Source: Eleusine coracana subsp. coracana
Taxonomy: Eukaryota > Streptophyta > Magnoliopsida > Poales > Poaceae
Direction: 5' to 3'
NCBI GenBank assembly: GCA_032690845.1
Contig: CM064427.1
Span: 13,527,501 to 13,591,500, forward strand
DNA length: 64,000 nucleotides
Shown: piece by piece, positions 22,975-33,582 of the stretch
Numbering within the stretch: position 1 is the first letter of the stretch
Layout of the letters: each line of letters begins with the position of its first letter
The notes under the pieces: generated by a model
Told to the model about the DNA's origin: nothing
What the model saw: the letters and a program-made list of their open reading frames with translations, nothing else
The model's database searches: none
Program-made: the position numbers and the translations under genes

Positions 22975-25900
22975 TCAAACCACATTGCTAGAATCAGAAA
23001 TATTAAGTTCACTCCTAAAATAGCAAAAACGCTTTTCATCTAGTGGCTTGGTAAATATATCGGCCAATTGGTCTTCGATTCTCACATGACTAACTTCAAT
23101 ATCCCCCTTCATAGAATGATCTCTCAAAAAGTGATGACGGATATCTATATGCTTTGTGCGCGAGTGCTCAACAGGGTTGTAAGCAAGCTTTATGGCACTC
23201 TCATTGTCACATAGGAGAGGGACTCAGTTCAAATTATTACCATAGTCCTTTAGAGTTTGCCGCGTCCATAATAGTTGTGCACAACAACTATCGGCTGCTA
23301 CATACTCCGCTTTGGCTGTGGATAGAGCAACGAAATTTTGTTTCTTGGATGACCATGATACTAGGGACCTACCCAAGAATTGGCATGTCCTGGAGGTGCT
23401 CTTTCTATCCACCTTATCCTCGGCATAATCCGCGTCAGAATAGCCTATTAGGTTGAACTTTCAATCCTTGGGGTACCAAAGCCCTAGGTTGGATGTGTGA
23501 ACCATATATCTCAAGATTCTTTTCACGGCCACCATGTGACACTCCATAGGAGCAGCTTGAAAATGTGCACACATATACACAGTAAGCATGATGTCGGGCC
23601 TAGATGCACAAAGGTAAAGCAAGGAGCCTATCATAGAATGATATACCTTTTGATCAACTGGCTTGTCCTTTTTGGTGAGGTCGAGGTGGCCATTTGTCGC
23701 CACTGGAGTCTTGATGGGCTTTGCCTTATCCATGTTAAACTTCTTCAAAATATCTTGTGTGTACTTGGCTTGACATAGAAAGGTACCTTCCTTGAGTTGC
23801 TTCACTTGGAAGCCTAGAAAGAAAGTCAATTCTCCCATTATGAACATCTCAAACCTCTTGGTCATTATCTTGCTAAACTCATCACAAAAAGTTTTATTAG
23901 TAGAACCAAATATTATGTCATCGACATAAATTTGGCACACAAAAATGTCATTGCCAAACCATATTGTGAAGAGGGTTGCATCAGCCTTGCCCATTTTAAA
24001 ACCTATTCTTAAAAGAAAATCCCTAAGGCATTCATATCATGCTCTTGGTGCTTTCTTAAGCCCATAGAGCGCCTTATGGAGCTTGTAAACATGGTTAGGA
24101 TACGAGGGGTCTTCAAATCCCGATGGTTTCTCCACATACACTTCTTCCTTGATTGGCCCGTTGAGGAAAGCACTCTTGATATCCATTTGGTATAACTTGA
24201 AATCATGATGAGCGGCAAAGGCAAGTAGCATCCTAATTTATTCAAGCCTTGCCCCGGGGGCAAAGGTTTCATCGAAATCCAATCCTTCTACTTGCGAGTA
24301 TCCTTTTGCCACGAGCCTTGCCTTGTTTCTTGTTACAACACCATCTTCATTTTGCTTGTTACGGAACACCCATTTAGTACCCACAACATTTTTGTTCTTT
24401 GGTCTTTCCTCCAATGTCCACACATCATTTCTTGTGAAGTTGTTCAATTCTTCTAGCATGGCCATCACCCAATCCGAATCCTCGAGTGCATCTTCTACTC
24501 TAAATGGATCCAAAGAAGAGACAAAAGAGTAATGCTCACAAAAATTACTAACTCGAGATCTAGTGATTACTCCCTTTTCAATGTCTCCAAGAATTTGTTC
24601 GACGGGGTGATCATATTGTATATTTTGATGCACTCTTGGGTGTGGTGGATGTGAACTTCTTTGACCACCATCTTCAATGACCTCTTGATCATGTCTTTGG
24701 GAGTCATCACTTGATGCTTGTACATGCTCACCATCATCTTGATGTTGACCACATGTATGATCAATTTTTTCATTTCCACAATGTTGGTCTTGTCTTGAGG
24801 AAGAGGGTTGATTTGCAACACGTGTTGGTTCTTGTGGTCTCACATCACCAATGGCCATCCTTTTTACTGCATTTGTAGGAGCATCATTATCTACATCATC
24901 ATTAACAACTTGATCCTCTTGAGAGCCGTTAGATTCATCAAATGTCACATCACGTGAGATTTCAACACAACCGGTGGTTTTGTTGAACACACGGTAAGCA
25001 TGAACATTTGACCCGTAGCCAAGCAAGAAACCTTTATCAACTTTTGGAAAAAAAACTTTGAAGTCTTAGGTCTCTTATTGAGCATAAAACATTTGCTCCC
25101 AAAAACACAAAAATAGGAAATATTAGGTTTATTACCGGTTAGTAGCTCATACGGTATTTTCTTCAATAGTCGATGGAGATACAACCGGTTGGAGGCGTGG
25201 CATGCGCTGTTGATGGCTTCGGCCCAAAAACGGTCGGATATCTTGTATTCATCAAGCATTATTCCTGCTATCTCAATAAGTGTGCGGTTCTTCCTTAACG
25301 CCACCCCAATTTGTTGAGGGGAGTAGGGTGCCGAAAATTCATGCTTGATGCCTTCTTCATCAAGGTATTCCTCAACTTGAGTGTTCTTGAACTCGGTGCG
25401 GTTGTCGCTTCTAATTTTCTTGATCTTGACTTCATATTCACTTTGAGCTCTTTTCATGAATGTCTTGAGCACGTCCTTAACTTCACCTTTATCATGGAAA
25501 AAGAATACCCACGTGAAGCGAGAAAAATCATCAATAATTACAAGATCATATTTATTACCAACAATACTTATGTAGGAGACGAGTCCGAAAAGGTCCATAT
25601 GCAACATCTCCAATGGTCTTGTAGTAGTCATCACATTCTTGGAGGGGTGTGAAGCTCCAACTTGTTTTCCCGCTTGACACGCACTACACAATCTATATTT
25701 CTCAAAGCAAACATCGGTTTTAGTCCTATGATGTGGCCGCCCTTTTGGAGTTTGTGAAGATTCCTCATACCAACATGGGCTAGCCTTCTATGCCACAACC
25801 ATCCCATGTTGGACTTTGCTAATAAGCATGTGCCAAGTCTAGCTTCATCCGTGGAGAAATCCACAACATAAAGCTTTCCTCTAAGCACACCCTTAAAAGC

Positions 25901-26210
25901 AACTGAGTCATCACTCCTCTTATAGATGGTCACACCACATTCGTTGAACAAACAATCATAGCCCATTTTACAAAATTGTGAAATGGACAATAGATTGAAG
26001 TCAACATGATCAACAAGCATAACCTTAGAAAGAGAATACGAAGGAGTGAGAGGTACTTTACCATAACCCAGTATTTGTCTCGTTCCATTGTCACCAAAAG
26101 TGATGCACTCATTCTTGTCATAACTTGGCTCAAATGATTTGAACATCTTTTTATATCCGGTCATATGATTGGTGCATCCACTATCAATCACCCAACTTGA
26201 CCCGCCAGAG
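22975..26210 (-). pseudogene. Copia pol: protease, integrase, RT, RNase H (broken)
   Basis: Reading on the minus strand, the protease motif WVIDSGCTNHMTG lies near 26190 and the GAG-pre-integrase motif LWHRRLAHVGMRNLHKL near 25780. The integrase core follows (DLFG, IIDDFSRFTWVFF, then SAPYSPQQIGVALRKNRTL near 25290). In that last block the Glu of the usual VAERKN motif, third residue of the D,D,E triad, is Leu. RT begins near 24470 (NDVWTLEERP, GTKWVFRNK) and has YVDDIIFGSTN at about 23910. RNase H shows SLVSWSSKKQNFVALSTAKAEY near 23330 and the frame ends at 22975. Stops and frameshifts near 25680, 25060, 24240, 24010, 23460 and 23222 break it into pieces. Confidence 0.9.
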
Positions 26211-26230
26211 ACATAGTCCTAAAAAACAAA

Positions 26231-28498
26231 TTAACATTTGTTTTTAGGTACCCAAATTTGCTTGGGTCCTTTTACATTAGTCACAAGCAATTTGGGCTCC
26301 CACACACAAGCCTTTGGTCTCTTATTGCGTGGTCCAATATATTTAGCAAAGACACGACCATGCATGTCTCTCATGAGCACATAAGATGCATCAAAGTTAT
26401 GAAAGAGTGCACAAGAGTTATTAGGCACATTAGCATGAAAATCATTAACAAAATAAGTTTGATTAGTGTTCTTTTTCATGGCTTGCTTTTTTTGATTAGA
26501 TCCTTCCTTGGCAAACTTAAGGAATTCCTTCCCATTCTTGTTCTCCCTGGCATTGTGCTTAACACCCTCAACATAACCAATGCCATCCATGACAGGAGGC
26601 ATTCTAGTGTTAGAGTATGCACCTCTTGCATACTTTGCTTTTTCATCATTAACAACATTTTTTTCATGTTGTATTTTGCTTTCAAGAGACCTTACTTGCA
26701 TGTTCAAATCATCAATCAATTTCACATTAGTAGCATAAGCATCAACATTAATATTATAACACCTATCACATCCTTTGCTAGTGGAAGCATGAGAGTTGTT
26801 GGTGGAAGATATGAAGGTTGGAAGAATCCTATATTGTACTTCAAGAGACTTATGAGTCTTTTCCAAGACCTCATACTTCCCTTGAAGTTCATCTTTTGTG
26901 CTTTTAACATTCTCACAAGAATTTTCAATTTTGGTGAGAGACATTGTTAATTCTTTATTTTTATTTCTTTGAAGTTCTAGGAGCTTCTCTAGTTCAAGGT
27001 TTCTTTTATTTTCAAGAATAGGCAAGTCCTCTTGTTTTTCAAGAAGCTCCTCTTGTCTATCATTTTCTTCCTTTTGTCTTTCAAGCAATTCCATAAATTC
27101 AAGCATTTTAGGAAGAGAGGCATTAACACTATCATCATCATCACTACTACTATCATAAGAGGAACACTTATATTTAGATTTTTATACCTTAGATCCTCTT
27201 GCCATGAAGCACTTTTGAGTGTTGTCATCATCATTATCACTCCAGCTCCCAAATAGAGACGTGTTGGTGGGAGTTACGCCAAAGGCAATTGTAGCAATGC
27301 CTCCTTCATCCGAGTCGGATTCGGAGGAGGAAGATGATGAAGAGGATGAGTCTTCGAAATTCCATTTTTGACCAATGTGAGCTTCACCTCTTCTATGCTT
27401 CTTGTACTTCTTGTCTTTCTTATGGTGCTTGTCTTTCTTTCTATCATCCTTGTTCTTCTTCTTTAGACATTCTGCAATGAAATGTCCTTCATCACCACAT
27501 TCATAGCAAGTTCTTCTCGATCTTCTCGCTTTACCTTTGTCATAGCTCTTCTTCTTGAACCCATCTTTCTTGAGGAAAGATTTGAATTTCCTCACAAGCA
27601 TAGCCATCTCATCATCACTATCTTCATCACTAGAATCAACCACTTTCTTCCTTTTCTCTTGCTTTTTTCGTGTAGAGTTAAGTGCTACATCATTTTTGTC
27701 ACCATTTGCTCCCTCAATTTGCTTGATCAAGGCATTTATCTTGTTGGCTTGATCATTTTCTTGCTTTTGGGATAGAAGCTTCCCAAGCACTTCATCGGTG
27801 GAGAAACTTTTGAAGTTGTTCTTTTCTCTAATGTTTGAGCAAATGTTGTTGTCCCATGGTCTCAATGCTTATAGCAATCTTTTGTTCATATCCAAGTTGG
27901 TTATTTTGGCTCCTAGTGCTCTTCTTTGATTTACAATCCTCATGAGCCTATCATGAACTTCTTATGGCCCTTCCCTCGAACCCATGATAAATAAGTTGAA
28001 CTTATTTTGCAACTCTTCAAGTTTTGCATCCTTAACGGAATCAACGCCCTCATAAATAACTTCTAGTTTTCTCCATAACTGATTGGCAATCTTGATCCCG
28101 ACAACCTTGTCATATTCGGTGGCACTAAGTGCGGAAACAATTACACTAGCCGCCACGACATTGCGATGAATGTTGATTTAATCCTTGTGGGTTGGTTTGT
28201 CTCTATCTTCCCACAAGAAACCATTCTCAGTTATACTTGCAACATGTGGACTCATGGATTCCAAATACATCATCATTTTGCATTTCCAATTATCATAGAA
28301 TTGTCCATCAAAGTAAGGGAGTCTCCCGGACCCTTATCGAATGCGATCTTCCTTGAGATCTTCATAGTCAAACATGGCATTATGGTATGTCTTTGGTGGA
28401 ACATCCTTGTTACCTTTTTCAGCATTTACATCATCTCCAATTTTAGAACCACTACCAACATCAGCAGTGGAAGGAGGATGTTCTTCCGGAATTGTCAT
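26231..28498 (-). pseudogene. Sirevirus gag with zinc knuckle and coiled-coil tail (broken)
   Basis: The start at 28498 (MTIPEEHPPS) lies 37 bp inside the primer site. A stop interrupts the frame at about 28345, and further breaks lie near 28180 and 27870-27960. Conserved parts are IANQLWRKLEVIYEG near 28085, the zinc knuckle CYECGDEGHFIAEC at about 27467-27508, lysine-rich and serine-rich stretches, and a Glu/Lys/Leu heptad-rich region (about 26740-27106) expected to form a coiled coil. The tail ends at 26231, just before the protease. Gag packages the element RNA. The long coiled-coil extension is a known Sirevirus trait. Confidence 0.85.
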
Positions 28499-28534
28499 CT
28501 TTAATCTTCAAGCGGTTAAGCTCTGTAGAAGATA

Positions 28535-28550
28535 CCTGGCTCTAATACCA
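28535..28550 (-). promoter_or_regulatory. Sirevirus primer-binding site (initiator tRNA-Met)
   Basis: The minus strand reads TGGTATTAGAGCCAGG, two bases inside the 5' LTR end. It differs from the usual TGGTATCAGAGC by one transition. Confidence 0.85.
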
Positions 28551-28552
28551 AT

Positions 28553-30197
28553 TGAAAGTCACCTAGAGGGGGGGTGAATAGGCGATTATCCCTAAAAATC
28601 ACTTAATTCGAATAATTAATAGCATAGGAAAACTTTGTCCTACTCGATTGTCTGACTATAGTAGGATATTGTCTGATTACTTCAAATATCCGACTGCAGT
28701 AGGACAATGTTCAACGACCTCGCAGCAGAAAATAGATCGGCCATCGAAAAGGACAAGGTTACGTGAGTCAAGCTAAGTGCTAGCAGCTAATAAAGCAAGA
28801 GAGCAACATCAAAAGGGGCACAAGCTAGCAAGCGACCTACACAAGTAAATCTAGTAAATAAAGCACTATTACTAGCTGAGGTTAATGACAAGAAAAGCAC
28901 ACAAGCAGGATTTAAACAATAACAAGAGAGACAAGGAGACACAAGGATTTTTCACCGAAGTTCAGCTCCACCAAGGAGCCTACATCTCCGTTGAGGGATC
29001 CACCAAGGATCGGTCTCTTTCAACCCTAAACCTCTTCAAGCTTCTACCAAGGCAAGCTTTAGCTTCACTATGAATCTCCATGAAGGAGGGCCCAATACAA
29101 ATGTCCCGCGTCTCAACCACAAACTTGGGAGCTCTCCGGGTGATGCCTAACCATCTAGGGGATGAATCCCCAAGAGTAACAAATGCAAAAAACATCGATG
29201 TTGAGGATGAACCAAGTGCTCTTGAGAGGAATGTATTGCTCAATCAAATCTCCTCAAATCTTCTCTCAAACCCACCAAGGATTGGAGTAGGAACCAAGGG
29301 AGGAGAAGTAGAGTGCTCAGATGTGTTTGGAGTATGTTTTTTCAGTTATGGAAGTGGCTAACCAACCAAATGGGGTTGGGGTGGCCTTTTATAGTCGAGA
29401 CTTGAAAAAGAGCCGTTGGGACAAATGATTGTTGGCCATTATCCGACTGGTAGTCGGACATTGTCCGATAAATTGATGTGCACGGCTCTAGAGTCCGAAA
29501 GGATTGTCCGAGGGGCTCGGATATTGCTCTGGTCATAGGATAGTCGGACATTGTTTGAGTCTTCTTCATTGGGCAAGATTCGCAACATTCTGAAGTCCGA
29601 CGGCATTGACCGGTGGCTTCGGATATTTCTTGTAGTCGGACATTGTCCTGTAGAGTCGGACATTGTTCGATGAGTCAGACATTGTCCAACTAGAGTCGGA
29701 CATTGTCCTGCTCTTCCTGGGTTGACAAGTTTGCGCACCGTTCTAGAGGCTGACTGGATTATCCGACTGAGTTGGACATTGTCCGACTCCACTGATTTGA
29801 AAAAGGGTGTGCAACCTCCTGGAATCCGACTACAATGTCTGATGGAGCCAGACATTGTCCGATGAAAAGGATTTTCAAAGAAGAATTTGTCCCATGGAAT
29901 GGAATTTGAGCACTTGGTCTTTCAACACTTATTTCTTTTGTATCCCCCTTGATAGTACGGTGTTCCTAGACTCAAGACAAAAGATAAAAACATTAACCCT
30001 TGATTCTTGAGCGTAGATATTCCATTTCCAAGATTTGCACTTTGTTGGCTTTTCTTTTCTTTCTCTTTTAGATTTCCTTGCTCTCATATTCATCAATAAT
30101 TAGAAACTGTACACATGCTCAATGAAAATATTAGTCCTTTTAATTGTATTGACGTCAATCACTTAAAACCATAATTAGGGGCCTAGATGCACTTGGA
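28553..30197 (-). repeat. 5' LTR of the Sirevirus
   Basis: It starts TGAAAGTCACCTAGAGGG on the plus strand. It continues past the end of homology with the other LTR (30052) into 145 bp ending GGGGCCTAGATGCACTTGGA, which I recognise as the usual outer end of this grass LTR type (normally ...GATGCACTTTCA). The terminal bases are mutated. The palindromes CGGACATTGTCCG recur between 29430 and 29870. Confidence 0.75.
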
Positions 30198-30202
30198 CCC
30201 CG

Positions 30203-31313
30203 TCCGCCCATCCGCCACGCCGCATCATGCCACGGTCACTACCACAGCCGACAGAGAAGGAGGGGGAGCCGCCAGAGCCCGTGCGAGGAGGTCGCTCTCG
30301 TCAACTGCCGCTCACGCGCCCCTCGGGATTCCCACCACCACCGCCAACGTGCCCTCACCTGAGGTGCCACCGTTCTCACCTTGGGGGTGGATCTGGCGGG
30401 AAGCATCGCCAGATCCACCCGTCCCATGGCATGGCGGTGCCTATGCACGATGACGGTCAGGGGACAAAGGAGGAGGAGGAGGAGGGCGGCGATACAGCAG
30501 TACCGTGTTCGGCAGGATGACGACACGCCTTCACCAGGTGCACCAGACGCTCTGTGTGTGCCCCCAACGGTGTCGGCGCTTCGTTGTCTTCAGCATCTCA
30601 GGAGGAAGAGGAGGTGGAGGACAGGAGGAGGTGGAAGCCAGCAGCGGAGGAGACGGTGGTGGGGAATCCTAACCCTATGTCACGGTGCGATGCGCGGGGA
30701 AGTGAGACTGCCACACCGCACCACACCCCTTTTATAGAATGTTGCAGTCGGTAGTAACGGGCCTGTTTGTTAGACCCACAGCTAAATGTCCTTTATGCCT
30801 TAGTTGTGGGCCTGACAAAAACCGCAACTGCGATTTTCAGTTTAGTAGTGGTCTCTTTGGTCCATAACAGACCCGCAACTAAGTTCGTAATCGTAGTTGC
30901 GGTCCGACTACTGTTTTGCACTTATTTGCGAGCTCTTCAACAGCCTGTTATTGAGGCAAAAATTGCTTCCGCAAAGCGTGATTGTTGTAGTTTGAGGAGG
31001 ATGACCTTGATGTGCCACTAGTGGGCCGTCGACGCCGAATCCTTTTTTGGTGTTTGGACATAAAGGCAGTGCCCTCCCGATCTAGCGTGCAACTGTGGCT
31101 CCTAGTGCTACAATGATGCCCCAACTTGGAGGAGCATGGGCTCTCGGGAAAGACAGACAACAAAGCGCACGTGCCAGAGCAATTTGTACGCTAGTTGCAT
31201 CGATGAAGCAACACGGTTGTGGCGGCGATAGGATTGCCTGAAGCAGATTAGATGCATAAAAGGCGTGTAAATAGTGGAGATCGATCTTTTCTAAGGCTTG
31301 TGAAGCGAGGACC
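30203..31313. other. Right part of split CACTA and 0.3-kb spacer
   Basis: From 30203 to about 30730 the sequence is GC-rich with Pro/Arg-rich ORFs on both strands and no recognised domain. It could be host sequence captured by the transposon. The segment 30730-30992 is the CACTA subterminal region, with repeated GTAGTTGCGG / CAACTAAG motifs. The stretch 30993-31313 is spacer in which I see nothing. Confidence 0.5.
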
Positions 31314-32887
31314 CACTACCACAGAAACAGGTTTTAGTGATGCATATTTAGTGACGGGTAAAAATATCATGTCTCTAAATCACTTTTAGTGATGTCTTTC
31401 TAGAACCGCGTCACTGCTATTCGACATAGGGCAAGTAGCAGTGACGACTTTCTAGAATGCCGTCTGTAAGAAAAACAATACAGACGGCTTATGAAAAGCC
31501 ATCCCTAATAGTCTATGTATTAGGGAGAGGTTCTATAGCATAGACGGGGTTTTGAATTCCCGTCCCTAAAGGTCCAGACAATAGTGACGGGTTTCTATAG
31601 CACAGACGGGGTTTTGAATTTCTGTCTCTAAAGGTCCAGACAATCATGAAGGGTTTCTATACCACAGACGGGGTTTTGAATTTCCGTCTCTAAAGGTTAA
31701 ATTCCTGTCTCTAAACGAGCACACCTGTTTGTTTTTCCTTTTTTTCCCGTCGCTACATGTTCTTTTCGTGGTCGCCCAATCTCCATGGCCGCCGGTGCAC
31801 GGCGAGATGCGATCACCTCTGCAAGATAAGACACCTCTCCATTCTTGATCTTCTTTTGATGCGTATACACACCTTTCTGATCGCGATGTGAATCAGGCTA
31901 AGGAGGGCAAGATATTGGAGCTCGAAGTCTACGGCCGATCTTGTTCTTTGTCGTTAATCTTCTCCCTGGTGAGTTGTTCACCGTATCAAGTTACGCACCC
32001 TTGATTCCATCATTGTCTTCCCCTGCTGTATAAAGTTCGGATTGATCCTTTGTTTCGTTTGCCCAGAACGTCGCTCATGTCGCTCTCGGTAGAATCGTGC
32101 GCAAGAGGCAACTTAATTGCGTTGCAGTCTTCTTCAATCTCCGCCTCCCCGTCACTATATACTTCACCTGTATAGATAGAATCTTGGTGGAATCGCAGCA
32201 CGTCGTGCTCGGCCAGCACAGCCACGCCGCCCAACGCATCGGCCACCAGCGTGTACGTACAGCGCTCTCGTCGCCCTCCACCAAGCCAAGCAGCACCTCC
32301 ACCGCGCCGGCCTTGGCCTCCACCGCGAGTATATAGCGACGGTGTTTCATCGAACGTCTGTGCAAAGCTTAGTTTAGTCCCACCTCGGCAATTCACCGCG
32401 CGGCGTGCCTACTTATAAACCATGGTGGTTCATTCCTTTCGAACTACTGGCAACTCCCCTCTAGTGTAGACCTGTCAAAGCCCACATCGCGCATGGGGAG
32501 GCTTGCCTCGTCACCGAGCCGTCGTTGCATTGCCTCATCTTCCTCGACCCATCAACCGGCTCCTCAACACCGTGCCTCAAGGAGGATGTTGGTGGTGGTG
32601 TGTGGTGGACGGCGGCTCATCGTCGGTGGGGTGTTGGGGGTGGTGTTGTGGTGGCTGGCTCCTCGTCAGTAGCAGAAACAGGGACGGGGCTTCCGTAGCC
32701 GTCACAAGAGCGTGCCACTAGGGACGGTGGGTAGTCACCCCGTCTCTGACATTGGGTGCCCCCTAGCGACGGTGAAAAATCCGTCTCAATAGGTCTGACT
32801 TTTACTGAGGCAAAATCTCAAATGGTTGTATTTCACGTCTCTATAGGCGCTAGAAACCCGTCTCTAAAGCCCATATCTGTAGTAGTG
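31314..32887. mobile_element. Complete non-autonomous CACTA element
   Basis: The ends are CACTACCACAGAAACAGG and, in reverse, CACTACTACAGATATGGG, with a perfect 3-bp duplication ACC on both sides (31311-31313 and 32888-32890). Subterminal repeats of GACGGG and CCGTCTCTAAAG fill 31340-31720 and 32700-32880, as expected for transposase-binding arrays. The 1-kb core (31740-32690) is unlike the ends. Its minus strand at 32075-32396 encodes an Ala/Leu/Val-rich stretch that faintly resembles an armadillo-type repeat protein. No transposase is present. It lies about 0.65 kb upstream of the BURP gene TATA box. Confidence 0.85.
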
Positions 32888-33523
32888 ACCTAACCTGCTC
32901 TAATACCATATCCGATATGAGAATACAAGACTTGGGGATCAAGATGACTTTCTGATACATATAACAGTCTACAATACATATATACTCAAAAGTACCAAAT
33001 ATATTCTAGACAACTGGATGTACTTCAAAAAAAAATCTCTCAGTTCATTTTTCAACTTTCTTACCGGTTTTTCTCTTTTGAGGTTTTAGCCATGAAAAAA
33101 TATTTTTTTCCCTGGAACAGAGGGTGAGTAGCACGATAGAATCGCCAAACAACCACCATACAATTTCAATTTCAGTATGTATGTGCCTCATCGAGTCATC
33201 ATGAGGGATCATTTTTGAGGGCTTGTATGTTTAACAATTCTCAAGTGCGAGAACTTGCAGCTGCTGGTGCACCTGACCTCTTCTAATTTGGAAAATAGTG
33301 GCCTCAGAAGCACGTAGCTTTTTGGCAGATTGTACGGAATCACTTCAATCATTTCCATGGATTATAAAATGATGAACGTGTTCCACATGATGAATAATTT
33401 TATTTGTGATACAATTATTGAAGTATTTCGACTGATCCTACATCAACGACATCAATAAATTTTGAATTAGCCAACTTGCCACATCTGGACCACATGGTAC
33501 AGTCACACAATACTGTTTTGGTC
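32888..33523 (+). other. Upstream region of the BURP gene
   Basis: About 0.6 kb separate the CACTA element from the TATA box. It is AT-rich, with no ORF or repeat that I can support. It should hold the proximal promoter, but no specific operator-like motif stands out. Confidence 0.4.
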
Positions 33524-33532
33524 TATAAATAG
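33524..33532 (+). promoter_or_regulatory. TATA box of the BURP gene
   Basis: TATAAATAG lies 59 bp upstream of the ATG at 33583, so transcription would start roughly 25-30 bp downstream with a short leader. Confidence 0.7.
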
Positions 33533-33582
33533 CAAAGGTACTGGGCCTCAAGAGGCAGAGCAAACTAATTCAAAGCCCCAAT

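Larger units (their letters stand above)
20107..30197 (-). mobile_element. Sirevirus-type Ty1/copia retrotransposon
   Basis: On the minus strand the order is 5' LTR, initiator-tRNA-Met primer site, gag with zinc knuckle and coiled coil, protease, integrase, RT and RNase H, then a further ORF and the 3' LTR. Protease-integrase-RT order is the copia hallmark. The long coiled-coil gag tail, the extra 3' ORF and the palindrome-rich LTRs point to Sirevirus. The flanks CCCTG (20102-20106) and CCCCG (30198-30202) form a 4/5 target duplication. Frames are broken in gag and pol, so the element is dead. Confidence 0.85.
19793..30992. mobile_element. Small CACTA transposon split by the Sirevirus
   Basis: The left end is CACTACTACAATCGCGCTTT. 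The right end, read in reverse, is AACTACAACAATCACGCTTT, with the first base changed from C to A. A 3-bp duplication TGA flanks both sides (19790-19792 and 30993-30995). Subterminal motifs also pair, for example ACAAACTTAGTAGCAGTC on the left and ACGAACTTAGTTGCGGGTC on the right. After removal of 20107-30197 only about 1.1 kb of CACTA sequence remains, with no transposase, so it is non-autonomous. Confidence 0.75.
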
